A stretch of 9,272 nucleotides of DNA, from contig MGTN01000031.1 in the NCBI GenBank assembly GCA_001799475.1, positions 1-9,272 on the forward strand, in the 5' to 3' direction. Each line of letters begins with the position of its first letter. The stretch's first letter is position 1. Below, in pieces: positions 1 to 6,049 of the stretch. The notes under the pieces were generated by a model. That model was not told where the DNA came from. It saw nothing but the letters and a program-made list of their open reading frames with translations, and did not search any database. The DNA is from Desulfovibrionales bacterium GWA2_65_9 (GTDB lineage: Bacteria > Desulfobacterota > Desulfovibrionia > Desulfovibrionales > Desulfovibrionaceae). The position numbers and the translations under genes were made by a program.

Positions 1-101
1 CCATCCCCTTCACCCGCCTCTCACACATGGTCTTCGCCGCCTTCACCCGCGCCTACATGGGCTCGGAGTTCGGCGGCGTGCGCCATGCGAGAGACTGGTA
101 A
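1..101 (+). CDS. C-terminal end of a NarI-like membrane cytochrome b subunit, probably TmcC (5' truncated)
   Basis: The last 32 codons of a gene that begins before the window are visible, ending in TAA at 99-101. The peptide contains an IPFTRLSHMVF segment followed by AYMGSEFGGVRHARDW. This resembles, from memory, the C-terminal end of the NarI-like cytochrome b subunits in the Tmc/Hmc/Dsr membrane complexes: a last transmembrane stretch, then a short cytoplasmic tail. In those complexes this subunit holds hemes b and exchanges electrons with the quinone pool and with the iron-sulfur subunit encoded next door. The downstream gene starts 21 nt later behind a strong ribosome binding site, which fits one operon. 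The family call rests on few residues plus context. HmcE or DsrM-type paralogues are alternatives. Confidence 0.55.
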   Translation, partial: IPFTRLSHMVFAAFTRAYMGSEFGGVRHARDW

Positions 102-122
102 AGCCCCAAGGAGGAACCACAC

Positions 123-1442
123 ATGGGTATCCAAGAAAGACTCATTGAGGACGTGGGGCTCCGGCGCGGGGTTTCGCGGCTGACCCCGGAGAAGATCGAG
201 AAAGTTGTGGGTGCGGTGCTGAAAGGCGAAACCGGCGCCCGGCTTGCGACCTACGCCGAGACCTGCATGCGTTGCGGCATGTGCGCCGAGGCCTGCCACT
301 TCGCCCTTTCCCACCCCGGCGACCCGAGCTTTACCCCGGCGGGCAAGGTGCACCAGACCATGAGCGTCCTGCTCGACAAAAAGGGCCGGGTGGACCCGGA
401 ATTCGTGTACGGCATGGCTCAGCTGGCCTACACCGAATGCAACCTCTGCCGCCGTTGCGTGCATCTCTGCCCCATCGGCATCGACACGGCCTACATCATC
501 TCCGTGGTCAGACGCATCTGCCATAAGCTGGGCTGCACCCCGCAGTACATGCAGGACACCGCGCACAGCCACGCGTCCACCTTCAACCAGATGTGGGTCA
601 AGGACGACGAGTGGACCGACTCGCTCATGTGGCAGGAGGACGAGGCGCGGGAAGAGTTCCCCGGCCTGCGCATCCCGTTGGATAAGGAAGGCTCGGACAT
701 TTACTATTCGGTCATCGCCCCCGAGCCCAAGTTCCGCACCCAGCTCATCTACCAGGCTGCGGCCATCATGCACATGGCCGGCGTAGACTGGACCATGCCC
801 GCAAGCACCGGCTGGGACAACTCCGACATGTGCATGTTCTCCGGCGACTTCGAAATGATGGGCCGGCTCAAGCGCCAGCACTTCGAGAGCGCCCAGAAGC
901 TCAAGGTCAAGCGCATCGTCATGGGCGAATGCGGCCACGCCTTCCGCTCCGTGTACGACGTGGGCAACCGCTGGCTGGGCTGGCGCTGGCACCCGGTGCC
1001 CGTCATCCACGCCGTGGAGTTTTACTGGGAGCTCATCCAGGAAGGCCGCATCAAGCTGGCCAAGAAGTTCCCTGGCCCGGTGACCATCCAGGACCCCTGC
1101 AACATCGTGCGCGGGCGCGGCCTGCAACAGAAGTTGCGCGAGGTCACGCGGTTCCTGGTGGATGGGGACATCATCGAGATGCATCCGAACATGGAGCACA
1201 ACTTCTGCTGCGCGGCTGGCGGCGGCGTAATCAATTGCGGCCCGCCGTTCAAGAACGTGCGCGTTGAAGGCAACACCGTCAAGGCCGAGCAGCTTCGGGC
1301 CACCGGGGTCAAGACCGTCATCACCCCATGCCACAACTGCCACGGCGGCCTGCACGACATCATCCACCACCACAAGCTCGGCATGGAGCTCAAGTTCTTG
1401 AGCGACATCATCTACGAGTGCATGGAAAAGCCAGAGGCCTAA
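123..1442 (+). CDS. tmcB: TmcB-like iron-sulfur protein (two 4Fe-4S motifs plus CCG domain; DsrK/HmcF/HdrD family)
   Basis: This 439-aa soluble protein is the likely cytoplasmic iron-sulfur subunit of a transmembrane redox complex. A ferredoxin-like part carries two cysteine motifs, C48-x2-C51-x2-C54-x3-C58 and C106-x2-C109-x2-C112-x3-C116-P, expected to bind two [4Fe-4S] clusters. The C-terminal half has the cysteine-rich pattern of heterodisulfide reductase subunits HdrB/HdrD: C270 (GECGHA), C326 (QDPC), C362-C363 (FCCAAGGG) and C403-x2-C406 (TPCHNC). That arrangement binds a noncubane cluster in HdrB, so thiol/disulfide or electron-confurcation chemistry is possible, though no substrate is proven for this family. 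The CC pair is followed by AAGGG rather than the usual GxGG. There is no signal peptide or membrane segment. The start is set by AAGGAGG at 108-114, eight bases before ATG. It lies between a membrane cytochrome b gene and a cytochrome c3 gene, which favours TmcB over HmcF or DsrK; DsrK is also usually longer. Confidence 0.83.
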   Translation: MGIQERLIEDVGLRRGVSRLTPEKIEKVVGAVLKGETGARLATYAETCMRCGMCAEACHFALSHPGDPSFTPAGKVHQTMSVLLDKKGRVDPEFVYGMAQLAYTECNLCRRCVHLCPIGIDTAYIISVVRRICHKLGCTPQYMQDTAHSHASTFNQMWVKDDEWTDSLMWQEDEAREEFPGLRIPLDKEGSDIYYSVIAPEPKFRTQLIYQAAAIMHMAGVDWTMPASTGWDNSDMCMFSGDFEMMGRLKRQHFESAQKLKVKRIVMGECGHAFRSVYDVGNRWLGWRWHPVPVIHAVEFYWELIQEGRIKLAKKFPGPVTIQDPCNIVRGRGLQQKLREVTRFLVDGDIIEMHPNMEHNFCCAAGGGVINCGPPFKNVRVEGNTVKAEQLRATGVKTVITPCHNCHGGLHDIIHHHKLGMELKFLSDIIYECMEKPEA

Positions 1443-1454
1443 GAGGAGGCAGAC

Positions 1455-1844
1455 ATGAAGCGCATACTCCCCCTTCTCATCCTGGCCGCACTGATCTGCG
1501 GGTCGGCCCTTGTGGCGGCTCAGACCGTCCTGGCCCAGGACGCAATCACCAAACTGGCCCCCCCGGCCTTTGGCAAGCTGACGCGGCCCGCAGCCGTGTT
1601 CGCCCACGACAAACACAATGAAAAGGCCAAGCTCGAAGAATGCGTGGCCTGCCACCACGGCGGAGCGGACGGCAAGCAGGACAAAAGCGCCTCCACCGAG
1701 GGCACGCCCTGCGCCGAATGCCACAAGGTCAAGCCTGCGGGCAAAGGCACAGGGCTGCAGCGTGCCTACCACAAGCAGTGCATCGACTGCCACCGGACCA
1801 AGGGCAAGGGCCCGCTGGCCTGCGGGCAGTGCCACGTGCGCTGA
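1455..1844 (+). CDS. tmcA: Periplasmic tetraheme cytochrome c3, TmcA-like (type II)
   Basis: This 129-aa precursor has a basic MKR start, a hydrophobic core and a likely signal-peptidase site after VLA27. The mature protein would be about 102 residues and act in the periplasm. Four CxxCH heme-attachment motifs are visible: C63VACH, C86AECH, C109IDCH and C123GQCH. The only other histidines are H51, H54, H68 and H106, so there are exactly eight, as expected for four bis-histidine hemes. The FAHDKH-(9)-CVACHH spacing is the cytochrome c3 signature. All four motifs are CxxCH, whereas classical type I cytochrome c3 has CX4CH at two hemes, which together with context points to the type II TmcA protein. 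That protein takes electrons from periplasmic hydrogenase/type I c3 and passes them to the Tmc complex. The gene starts 12 nt after tmcB behind GAGGAGG (1443-1449). The mature polypeptide is lysine-rich, unlike the acidic name often given to type II c3. DsrJ is unlikely because it is triheme. Confidence 0.85.
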   Translation: MKRILPLLILAALICGSALVAAQTVLAQDAITKLAPPAFGKLTRPAAVFAHDKHNEKAKLEECVACHHGGADGKQDKSASTEGTPCAECHKVKPAGKGTGLQRAYHKQCIDCHRTKGKGPLACGQCHVR

Positions 1845-1858
1845 ACAACGCCCGATAC

Positions 1859-1898
1859 CTGACCGCCAGGGGCTGGAACACGGCCCCTGGCGGGTCAG
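1859..1898 (+). promoter_or_regulatory. Strong imperfect hairpin between tmcA and the kinase gene
   Basis: In the 82-nt gap after tmcA, the left arm CTGACCGCCAGGGGC (1859-1873) pairs with GCCCCTGGCGGGTCAG (1883-1898). This gives about 15 base pairs with one bulged base and a 9-nt loop. No T-run follows the stem, so it does not look like a standard intrinsic terminator. A likely role, by inference, is stabilising the 3' end of the tmc transcript or partially reducing read-through. That would allow the abundant cytochrome and the low-abundance kinase to be made at different levels from one operon. A Rho-dependent or atypical terminator cannot be excluded. Confidence 0.6.
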
Positions 1899-1926
1899 CA
1901 GGCAGAACAGGTCCGGGGAGTGAGCC

Positions 1927-4215
1927 ATGAGCAGGCTGTGGGACGCCATCCAGGGAAGCCTCATCTCCAAGCTCTTCGTGGCTGCAGGGACGTCTCTCGT
2001 GGTGTGCATCTCCGCTCTGTCCTACCTGGCCATCAGCCACCAGGAAGACGTACTCATGGACTACGTGGTGTCTGAGGCCGACCGCCTGGGCAACACCATC
2101 AAGCTGGGCACCCGCTACGCCATGATGCTCAACGCGCGCGAGGATCTGAACCAGATCATCTCCAATGTCGGCAAACAAGAGGGCATTCTGGCCATCCGCA
2201 TCTACAACAAGGAAGGCCAGATCAAGTTCTCCAACATCGTCAGGGAGGTGGACACCGTCACGGACATCAAGAGCCAGGCCTGCTACGTCTGCCACCGCTC
2301 CACCCCCCCGGTGTCGGACGTGCCTCTGGACGAGCGCATGCGCATCTTCGACGGACCAAACGGGCAGCGCAACCTGGGCATCATCAGCCCCATCTACAAC
2401 GAGCCCGGCTGCTCCGGAGGTTGCCACTTCCACCCGGAGGGCAAGAAAATCCTGGGCGCCATCGACGTTGTGCTCTCGCTTGAGGCGGCGGACCGCGAGA
2501 TCAACTCCTCCAAGACGCGCATCATCGGCTTCACCGCCATCGGGCTTTTGGCCCTTGGCCTGTCCATCTTCCTGTTCATGATGCGCTTCGTCATCCGGCC
2601 CATCCGCAGGCTCATCCGGGGCGCCAAGCGCATCGCCGAGGGCGGCCAGTGCGCCGGGATCGACATCTCCCAGCGCGACGAGATGGGCACCCTGGTCCAA
2701 GCGATTGAGCGCATGGGCAAGAGCATCAGTGAGAAGCAGATCGAACTGAACCGCCAGCGCGACGAGTACCAGTCCCTGTTCTCCCAGGTGCCCTGCATCA
2801 TCACCGTGCAGGACAAGAATTTCAGGCTCTTGCGCTACAATCAGGAGTTCAGGGAGAAGTTCCGGCCCCGCCCCGGCGACTTCTGTTACCATGCCTACAA
2901 GGGCAGAAGCGAGAAGTGCCCCAACTGCCCGGTGGAGTTGACCTTCAAGACCGGCAAGAGCCATTGCAGCGAGGAGACCGGCTTCGACGCCGATGGCACC
3001 ATGCGGCACTGGCTGGTGACCACCGCGCCCATCACCAACAGCGAGGGCGAGATCATCTCAGCCATGGAGATGTGCCTGGACATCACCAAGCGCAAGCAGC
3101 TCGAGGAAGAGCTGGAGAAGAGCGAGCACAAGTACCAGGCCATCTTCCGCAACATCCCGAACCCCGTGTTCGTACTCGATGCGGAGTCCCTGCGCATCCT
3201 GGACTGCAACGAGTCCGTACCAATGGTCTACGGCTTCGAACCCTTCGAGATCCTGGGGCGTTCATTTTTGGACCTTTACCCCGAAGAAGACCGCGACCGT
3301 TTTGAGAAGCGCCTTGCCCATTCCGACCTGCACGATCGTGTGGTGCATCTGACCAAGGACGGGCGCAGGCTGTTCGTCACAGTGCGCGTGTCACCTTCGG
3401 AGTTCTCCGGGCAGAAGGTGCTGCTCGTCACCACCAGCGACATCACCAAGCGCCTGGAGACCGAGCAGCAGCTCATCCAGGCCTCCAAGATGGCCACCCT
3501 GGGCGAGATGGCCACGGGCATGGCTCATGAACTGAACCAGCCCCTGTCGGTGATCAAGACCGCAGCCAGCTTCATCGTGCGCAAGATCACCCGCCAGGAG
3601 CATCTTGCCCCGGAGATTCTGGCCGAGATGGCCAAGGAGATCGACGCCCACGTGGACCGCGCCTCGCGCATCATCAACCACCTGCGGGAGTTTGGCCGCA
3701 AGCCGGAGATGAAGCTCGAACCCGTGGACGCCGGGGCCATCCTGACCCGTTCGCTGGATATCTTCAGCCAGCAGCTCAAGCTGCGCGAGATCGAGGTTTC
3801 CCTGAACGTGGCCCCGGACCTGCCGATGGTGCTGGCCGACGCCGGTCGCCTGGAACAGGTGTTCATCAACATGCTCATCAACGCCCGCGACGCCATCGAG
3901 GAAAAGTGGGCGGCCACGGAAAAACCCGTCGGAGTCAAGCGCATCCATCTCTCCGCCAGCGTAAACGGCCAGTACGTGGCCGTGGTCATCGCCGACACGG
4001 GCTGCGGCATCCCCAGCGGTGTGCTGGAAAAGATCTTCCAGCCTTTCTTCACCACCAAAAAGGTCGGCAAGGGCACGGGCCTGGGGCTGTCCATCAGCTA
4101 CGGCATCGTCAAGGACTGCGGCGGCGACATCCGCGCCTATTCCACCCCTGGCGAAGGCACGCGCTTTGTCATCACCCTGCCCACGGCGCAGCCCATTGGG
4201 GAGGGCCGGACATGA
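1927..4215 (+). CDS. Membrane sensor histidine kinase with heme c-type periplasmic domain (sensor-HAMP-PAS-PAS-HisKA-HATPase)
   Basis: This 762-aa kinase begins with a transmembrane segment (about 16-37), followed by an extracytoplasmic sensor region (38-198) and a second transmembrane segment (199-219). The sensor region contains C119YVCH123, a classical c-type heme attachment motif, and C162SGGCH167, an atypical CX3CH, followed by FHP. The segment IYNEPGCS-CH is typical of a sensor domain recurring in deltaproteobacterial kinases. A HAMP linker (about 220-272) leads to PAS1 (277-388), which carries C290, C320, C331 and C334, and to PAS2 (400-510). The kinase core has phospho-acceptor H534 in MAHELNQPL, N-box N652, G1 DTGCGIP (690-696), F-box FQPFFTTK and G2 GKGTGLGLS. 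All catalytic motifs look intact. ATG follows GGGGAG (1915-1920). The stop overlaps the next start by 4 nt, implying translational coupling. Its position right after a cytochrome c3 gene suggests that it monitors the periplasmic redox or cytochrome state; the ligand is not shown. Confidence 0.9.
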   Translation: MSRLWDAIQGSLISKLFVAAGTSLVVCISALSYLAISHQEDVLMDYVVSEADRLGNTIKLGTRYAMMLNAREDLNQIISNVGKQEGILAIRIYNKEGQIKFSNIVREVDTVTDIKSQACYVCHRSTPPVSDVPLDERMRIFDGPNGQRNLGIISPIYNEPGCSGGCHFHPEGKKILGAIDVVLSLEAADREINSSKTRIIGFTAIGLLALGLSIFLFMMRFVIRPIRRLIRGAKRIAEGGQCAGIDISQRDEMGTLVQAIERMGKSISEKQIELNRQRDEYQSLFSQVPCIITVQDKNFRLLRYNQEFREKFRPRPGDFCYHAYKGRSEKCPNCPVELTFKTGKSHCSEETGFDADGTMRHWLVTTAPITNSEGEIISAMEMCLDITKRKQLEEELEKSEHKYQAIFRNIPNPVFVLDAESLRILDCNESVPMVYGFEPFEILGRSFLDLYPEEDRDRFEKRLAHSDLHDRVVHLTKDGRRLFVTVRVSPSEFSGQKVLLVTTSDITKRLETEQQLIQASKMATLGEMATGMAHELNQPLSVIKTAASFIVRKITRQEHLAPEILAEMAKEIDAHVDRASRIINHLREFGRKPEMKLEPVDAGAILTRSLDIFSQQLKLREIEVSLNVAPDLPMVLADAGRLEQVFINMLINARDAIEEKWAATEKPVGVKRIHLSASVNGQYVAVVIADTGCGIPSGVLEKIFQPFFTTKKVGKGTGLGLSISYGIVKDCGGDIRAYSTPGEGTRFVITLPTAQPIGEGRT

Positions 4216-5384
4216 GCGAGCCGCAGCACATCCTCCTGGTGGACGACGAGGACGGCATCCGCAAGGTGCTGGGCCTGACCCTGGCCGACCGTGGCTTTAC
4301 GGTACACGCGGCGGAGAACGCCGAGAAGGGCCTGGCGCTGTTCCGGGAGCTCAAGCCGACCATCGTCATCACGGACATCAAGATGCCCGGCATGGACGGC
4401 CTGGAGCTGTTGCGCACCATCAAGGCCGAAGCCCAGGGTGACCACGGGCATGACGCCGAGGTCATCCTCATCACCGGCCACGGCGACATCGACCTGGCCA
4501 TCCAGGGCATCAAGCTCGACGCCACGGACTTCGTGACCAAGCCCATCAGCGACGACGCACTGGACATCGCGCTTAGGCGCGCAAGTGAGCGCCTGAACAT
4601 GCGCCGGGCCATCCGCGAACACACCCAGGAACTGGAGCGGCTGGTGGAGCAGAAGACGCGCCAGCTGCTGGCGGCCGAGCGCCTGGCCGCCATTGGCCAA
4701 ACCGTGGCCGGGCTGTCCCACGCCATCAAAAACATGGCCAGCGGGCTGGAGGGCAGCATCTTCCTCCTGGGCAAGGGTCTGGAGATGGACCGCCGGGCCT
4801 ATCTGGAGCAGGGCTGGGAGATGCTTCAGGCCAATGTCGAAAAGATCAAGAACCTGTCCCTGGAGATGCTGCGCTACGCCAAGCCCGAGGCCCTCAAGCC
4901 CACGCTCTGCGACCCTGCCCTGCCCGCGCGCGAGGTGACCGAACTGCTGCAACTCAAGGCCAAGGCCGCAGGCGTCGAGCTAAGCCTCTCGCAGCCGCCG
5001 GACATGGCTCCGGTCAGGCTTGATGCCGAGGCCCTGCACCGTTGCCTGATGAATCTCGTGGGCAACGCGCTGGACGCCTGCCAGGCCGCCGGGTTCGGGC
5101 CGGACGCCCCAGGCGGTCAGGTGCGACTTGCGGTGGAGCCCGTGCCGGGCGGCGGCGTGCGCTACAGCGTTTCGGACAACGGCTGCGGCCTGGACGCAGA
5201 GGCCAAGTCCCGGCTGTTCACGGCGTTTTTCAGCACCAAGGGCGAGGGCGGCTCAGGCCTTGGCCTCATGACCACCAAGAAGATCGTGGAGGAACACGGC
5301 GGAACCATTGCGGTAACAAGCGAAAAGGGTTCCGGAACAGCATTCGATGTTGTCATACCCGGGCAGGGTGAATTAAATGTCTGA
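4212..5384 (+). CDS. Soluble receiver-histidine kinase fusion (REC-HisKA-HATPase)
   Basis: This 390-aa protein has a receiver domain at its N-terminus and a kinase core at its C-terminus, with no membrane segment. Receiver residues are D11/D12, phospho-acceptor D55 (TDIKMPGMDG), T88 and K110 (TKP). A helical linker (about 125-160) leads to an unusual H-box, H170 in LSHAIKN, where the acidic residue normally following the histidine is Ala. The ATPase part has N285 (N-box), SDNGCGL (321-327), AFFSTK and GSGLGL (347-352). The start is ATG at 4212, which overlaps the upstream kinase stop (ATGA) and lies 7 nt after GGGGAGG; the same frame stays open upstream but lacks similarity there. The likely role is to accept phosphate or partner with the membrane kinase and modulate its own kinase activity in response. 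A short His/Asp-rich insertion (about 75-81) precedes beta-4 compared with the paralogue at 7960. No DNA-binding domain is present. Confidence 0.88.
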   Translation: MSEPQHILLVDDEDGIRKVLGLTLADRGFTVHAAENAEKGLALFRELKPTIVITDIKMPGMDGLELLRTIKAEAQGDHGHDAEVILITGHGDIDLAIQGIKLDATDFVTKPISDDALDIALRRASERLNMRRAIREHTQELERLVEQKTRQLLAAERLAAIGQTVAGLSHAIKNMASGLEGSIFLLGKGLEMDRRAYLEQGWEMLQANVEKIKNLSLEMLRYAKPEALKPTLCDPALPAREVTELLQLKAKAAGVELSLSQPPDMAPVRLDAEALHRCLMNLVGNALDACQAAGFGPDAPGGQVRLAVEPVPGGGVRYSVSDNGCGLDAEAKSRLFTAFFSTKGEGGSGLGLMTTKKIVEEHGGTIAVTSEKGSGTAFDVVIPGQGELNV

Positions 5385-5405
5385 AAGTATGACCTTTTTG
5401 GAAAG

Positions 5406-5436
5406 AATAATTATTTACAATGTTGACTCAGACATT
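5406..5436 (+). promoter_or_regulatory. Palindromic elements overlapping the putative promoter (candidate operator)
   Basis: AATAATTATT (5406-5415) is a perfect 10-bp palindrome touching the -35 box. AATGT (5419-5423) and ACATT (5432-5436) form a 5-bp dyad with an 8-nt centre inside the spacer, around TGACTCA (5424-5430). Their position would suit a repressor or activator site. In such AT-rich sequence short palindromes arise readily by chance, and I do not recognise the site of a known regulator. Confidence 0.3.
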
Positions 5437-5441
5437 ATTAT
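5414..5441 (+). promoter_or_regulatory. Putative sigma70-type promoter for the hypothetical-USP-receiver cluster
   Basis: Within an AT-rich 123-nt intergenic region, TTTACA (5414-5419) and TATTAT (5436-5441) each match the sigma70 consensus at five of six positions with a 16-bp spacer. The bases just upstream (about 5394-5413) are A/T-rich, resembling an UP element. A second possible pair, TTGACT (5423-5428) and TACAGT (5446-5451), overlaps it with a 17-bp spacer. Transcription from either would leave a leader of roughly 50-60 nt before the ATG at 5508. The call is consensus matching only. Confidence 0.5.
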
Positions 5442-5507
5442 GAAATACAGTGAAGTCGCATCAAGGTCTTCCCGCTAAAGCAATTGTACACTCACGGAAT
5501 GTATAAT

Positions 5508-6047
5508 ATGGACGAAATCATACTGGCCGCGAATGGATTTCTGCTCCGCTACGGCGAGACTCAAGAAGTAGACCCGCTCTGTGTTCTTGGGGCTCGTGTT
5601 GTGCTGGCTGAAGGTTACACGCTGCGCAGTTTCGTCCAGATGCTCTGTCTCAATCCGCTCCTCACGCGCCTGAATCCCTTTGCCAAGGACCTGGCCGGGG
5701 GGTTGGCCGGCTGGCCCCTTTCGGGCTGCGTGCCAGCGGGCATTGAGCGCCTTGAGTTGTCCAAGACCGTGGAGATCATCGGGCACCCAGCTCCGCCCAG
5801 GCTTGAGATATACCATGCCCTGCGCGGGGTGGGCACGGGCGGCGAGGACCTTGAGATCAAGCCCTACCCGGTGGAGACCCTGCTGGACGTGCCCGTGGTC
5901 CTGGGACCGCTCAAGCATGTGGTCTTTGGCGACCGGATGGACGAGTTCCGCTTTCACACAGTCTGCAACCTGTTCGAGTTTCAGGAAGGCATCGGTTGGC
6001 AACTCGCGTTCCACGGCGCCCCCGTGGAATGTGCACTAAGGAGGTAG
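5508..6047 (+). CDS. Conserved-looking hypothetical protein, 179 aa, linked to tmc/USP genes
   Basis: I do not recognise a family. The protein is soluble-looking, with no clear signal peptide or transmembrane helix, moderately hydrophobic, and rich in Gly, Pro and Leu. It contains scattered cysteines (near MDPLC, MLCL, SGCVP, TVCNLF and VECAL) but no CxxC or CxxCH motif. A repeated-looking theme of short beta-type stretches (VVLAEGYTLRSF, LEIYHALRG, VVFGDRMDEFRFHTV) suggests a mixed alpha/beta fold, but this is only an impression. The start is uncertain: ATG 5508 has a weak GGA (5496-5498) nine bases upstream, and ATG 5499 is in frame. Its position is the first gene after the putative promoter, with the last codons containing the ribosome binding site of the stress-protein gene, so translation is probably coupled. 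From memory, a small hypothetical gene lies between tmcA and a USP gene in D. vulgaris; it may be the counterpart. Confidence 0.7.
   Translation: MDEIILAANGFLLRYGETQEVDPLCVLGARVVLAEGYTLRSFVQMLCLNPLLTRLNPFAKDLAGGLAGWPLSGCVPAGIERLELSKTVEIIGHPAPPRLEIYHALRGVGTGGEDLEIKPYPVETLLDVPVVLGPLKHVVFGDRMDEFRFHTVCNLFEFQEGIGWQLAFHGAPVECALRR
6037..6044 (+). promoter_or_regulatory. Strong ribosome binding site (TAAGGAGG) inside the end of the upstream gene
   Basis: TAAGGAGG lies five bases before ATG 6050 and covers the last codons (Leu-Arg-Arg) of the preceding gene, whose TAG follows at 6045-6047. It fixes the start of the universal stress protein at 6050 rather than at the upstream in-frame TTG at 5996. It also suggests that the stress protein is translated efficiently and coupled to the upstream gene. 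Confidence 0.8.
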
Positions 6048-6049
6048 TT

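Noticed and set aside
1485..1500. Lipoprotein box at C15 of the cytochrome signal peptide (LIC-G)
   Set aside because: The residue before Cys is Ile, not Gly/Ala/Ser, and a normal signal-peptidase site (VLA) follows.
1455..1844. DsrJ of a DsrMKJOP complex as identity of the cytochrome
   Set aside because: The b-type/iron-sulfur/cytochrome gene order fits Dsr, but DsrJ is a triheme protein. This one has four CxxCH motifs with exactly eight histidines in the c3 pattern, and no dsrO/dsrP follows.
21..2009. Very long open frame on the minus strand (662 codons) opposite tmcB and tmcA, and a similar one at 1729-3009
   Set aside because: The opposite strand holds proteins with intact cysteine, heme and kinase motifs. 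The minus-strand products are low-complexity and His/Ala/Gly/Val-rich without recognisable motifs, as expected from the reverse complement of GC-rich coding DNA.
3906..4211. Upstream extension of the REC-kinase reading frame
   Set aside because: The frame is open but the encoded Arg/His-rich sequence is out of frame with the real kinase ATPase domain. The receiver domain begins at ATG 4212, with a good ribosome binding site and ATGA overlap.
5484..5507. Earlier start (TTG 5484) for the hypothetical gene, and perfect TATAAT at 5502-5507 as its -10 box
   Set aside because: No ribosome binding site precedes the TTG. The TATAAT has no -35 at suitable spacing (TTGTAC is only 12 bp away), and transcription would begin after the ATG at 5508.
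5996..6049. TTG 5996 as start of the universal stress protein
   Set aside because: The extra 18 residues overlap the upstream gene and do not resemble a Usp N-terminus. TAAGGAGG sits five bases before ATG 6050, where the family sequence (MFEKILFATS) begins.
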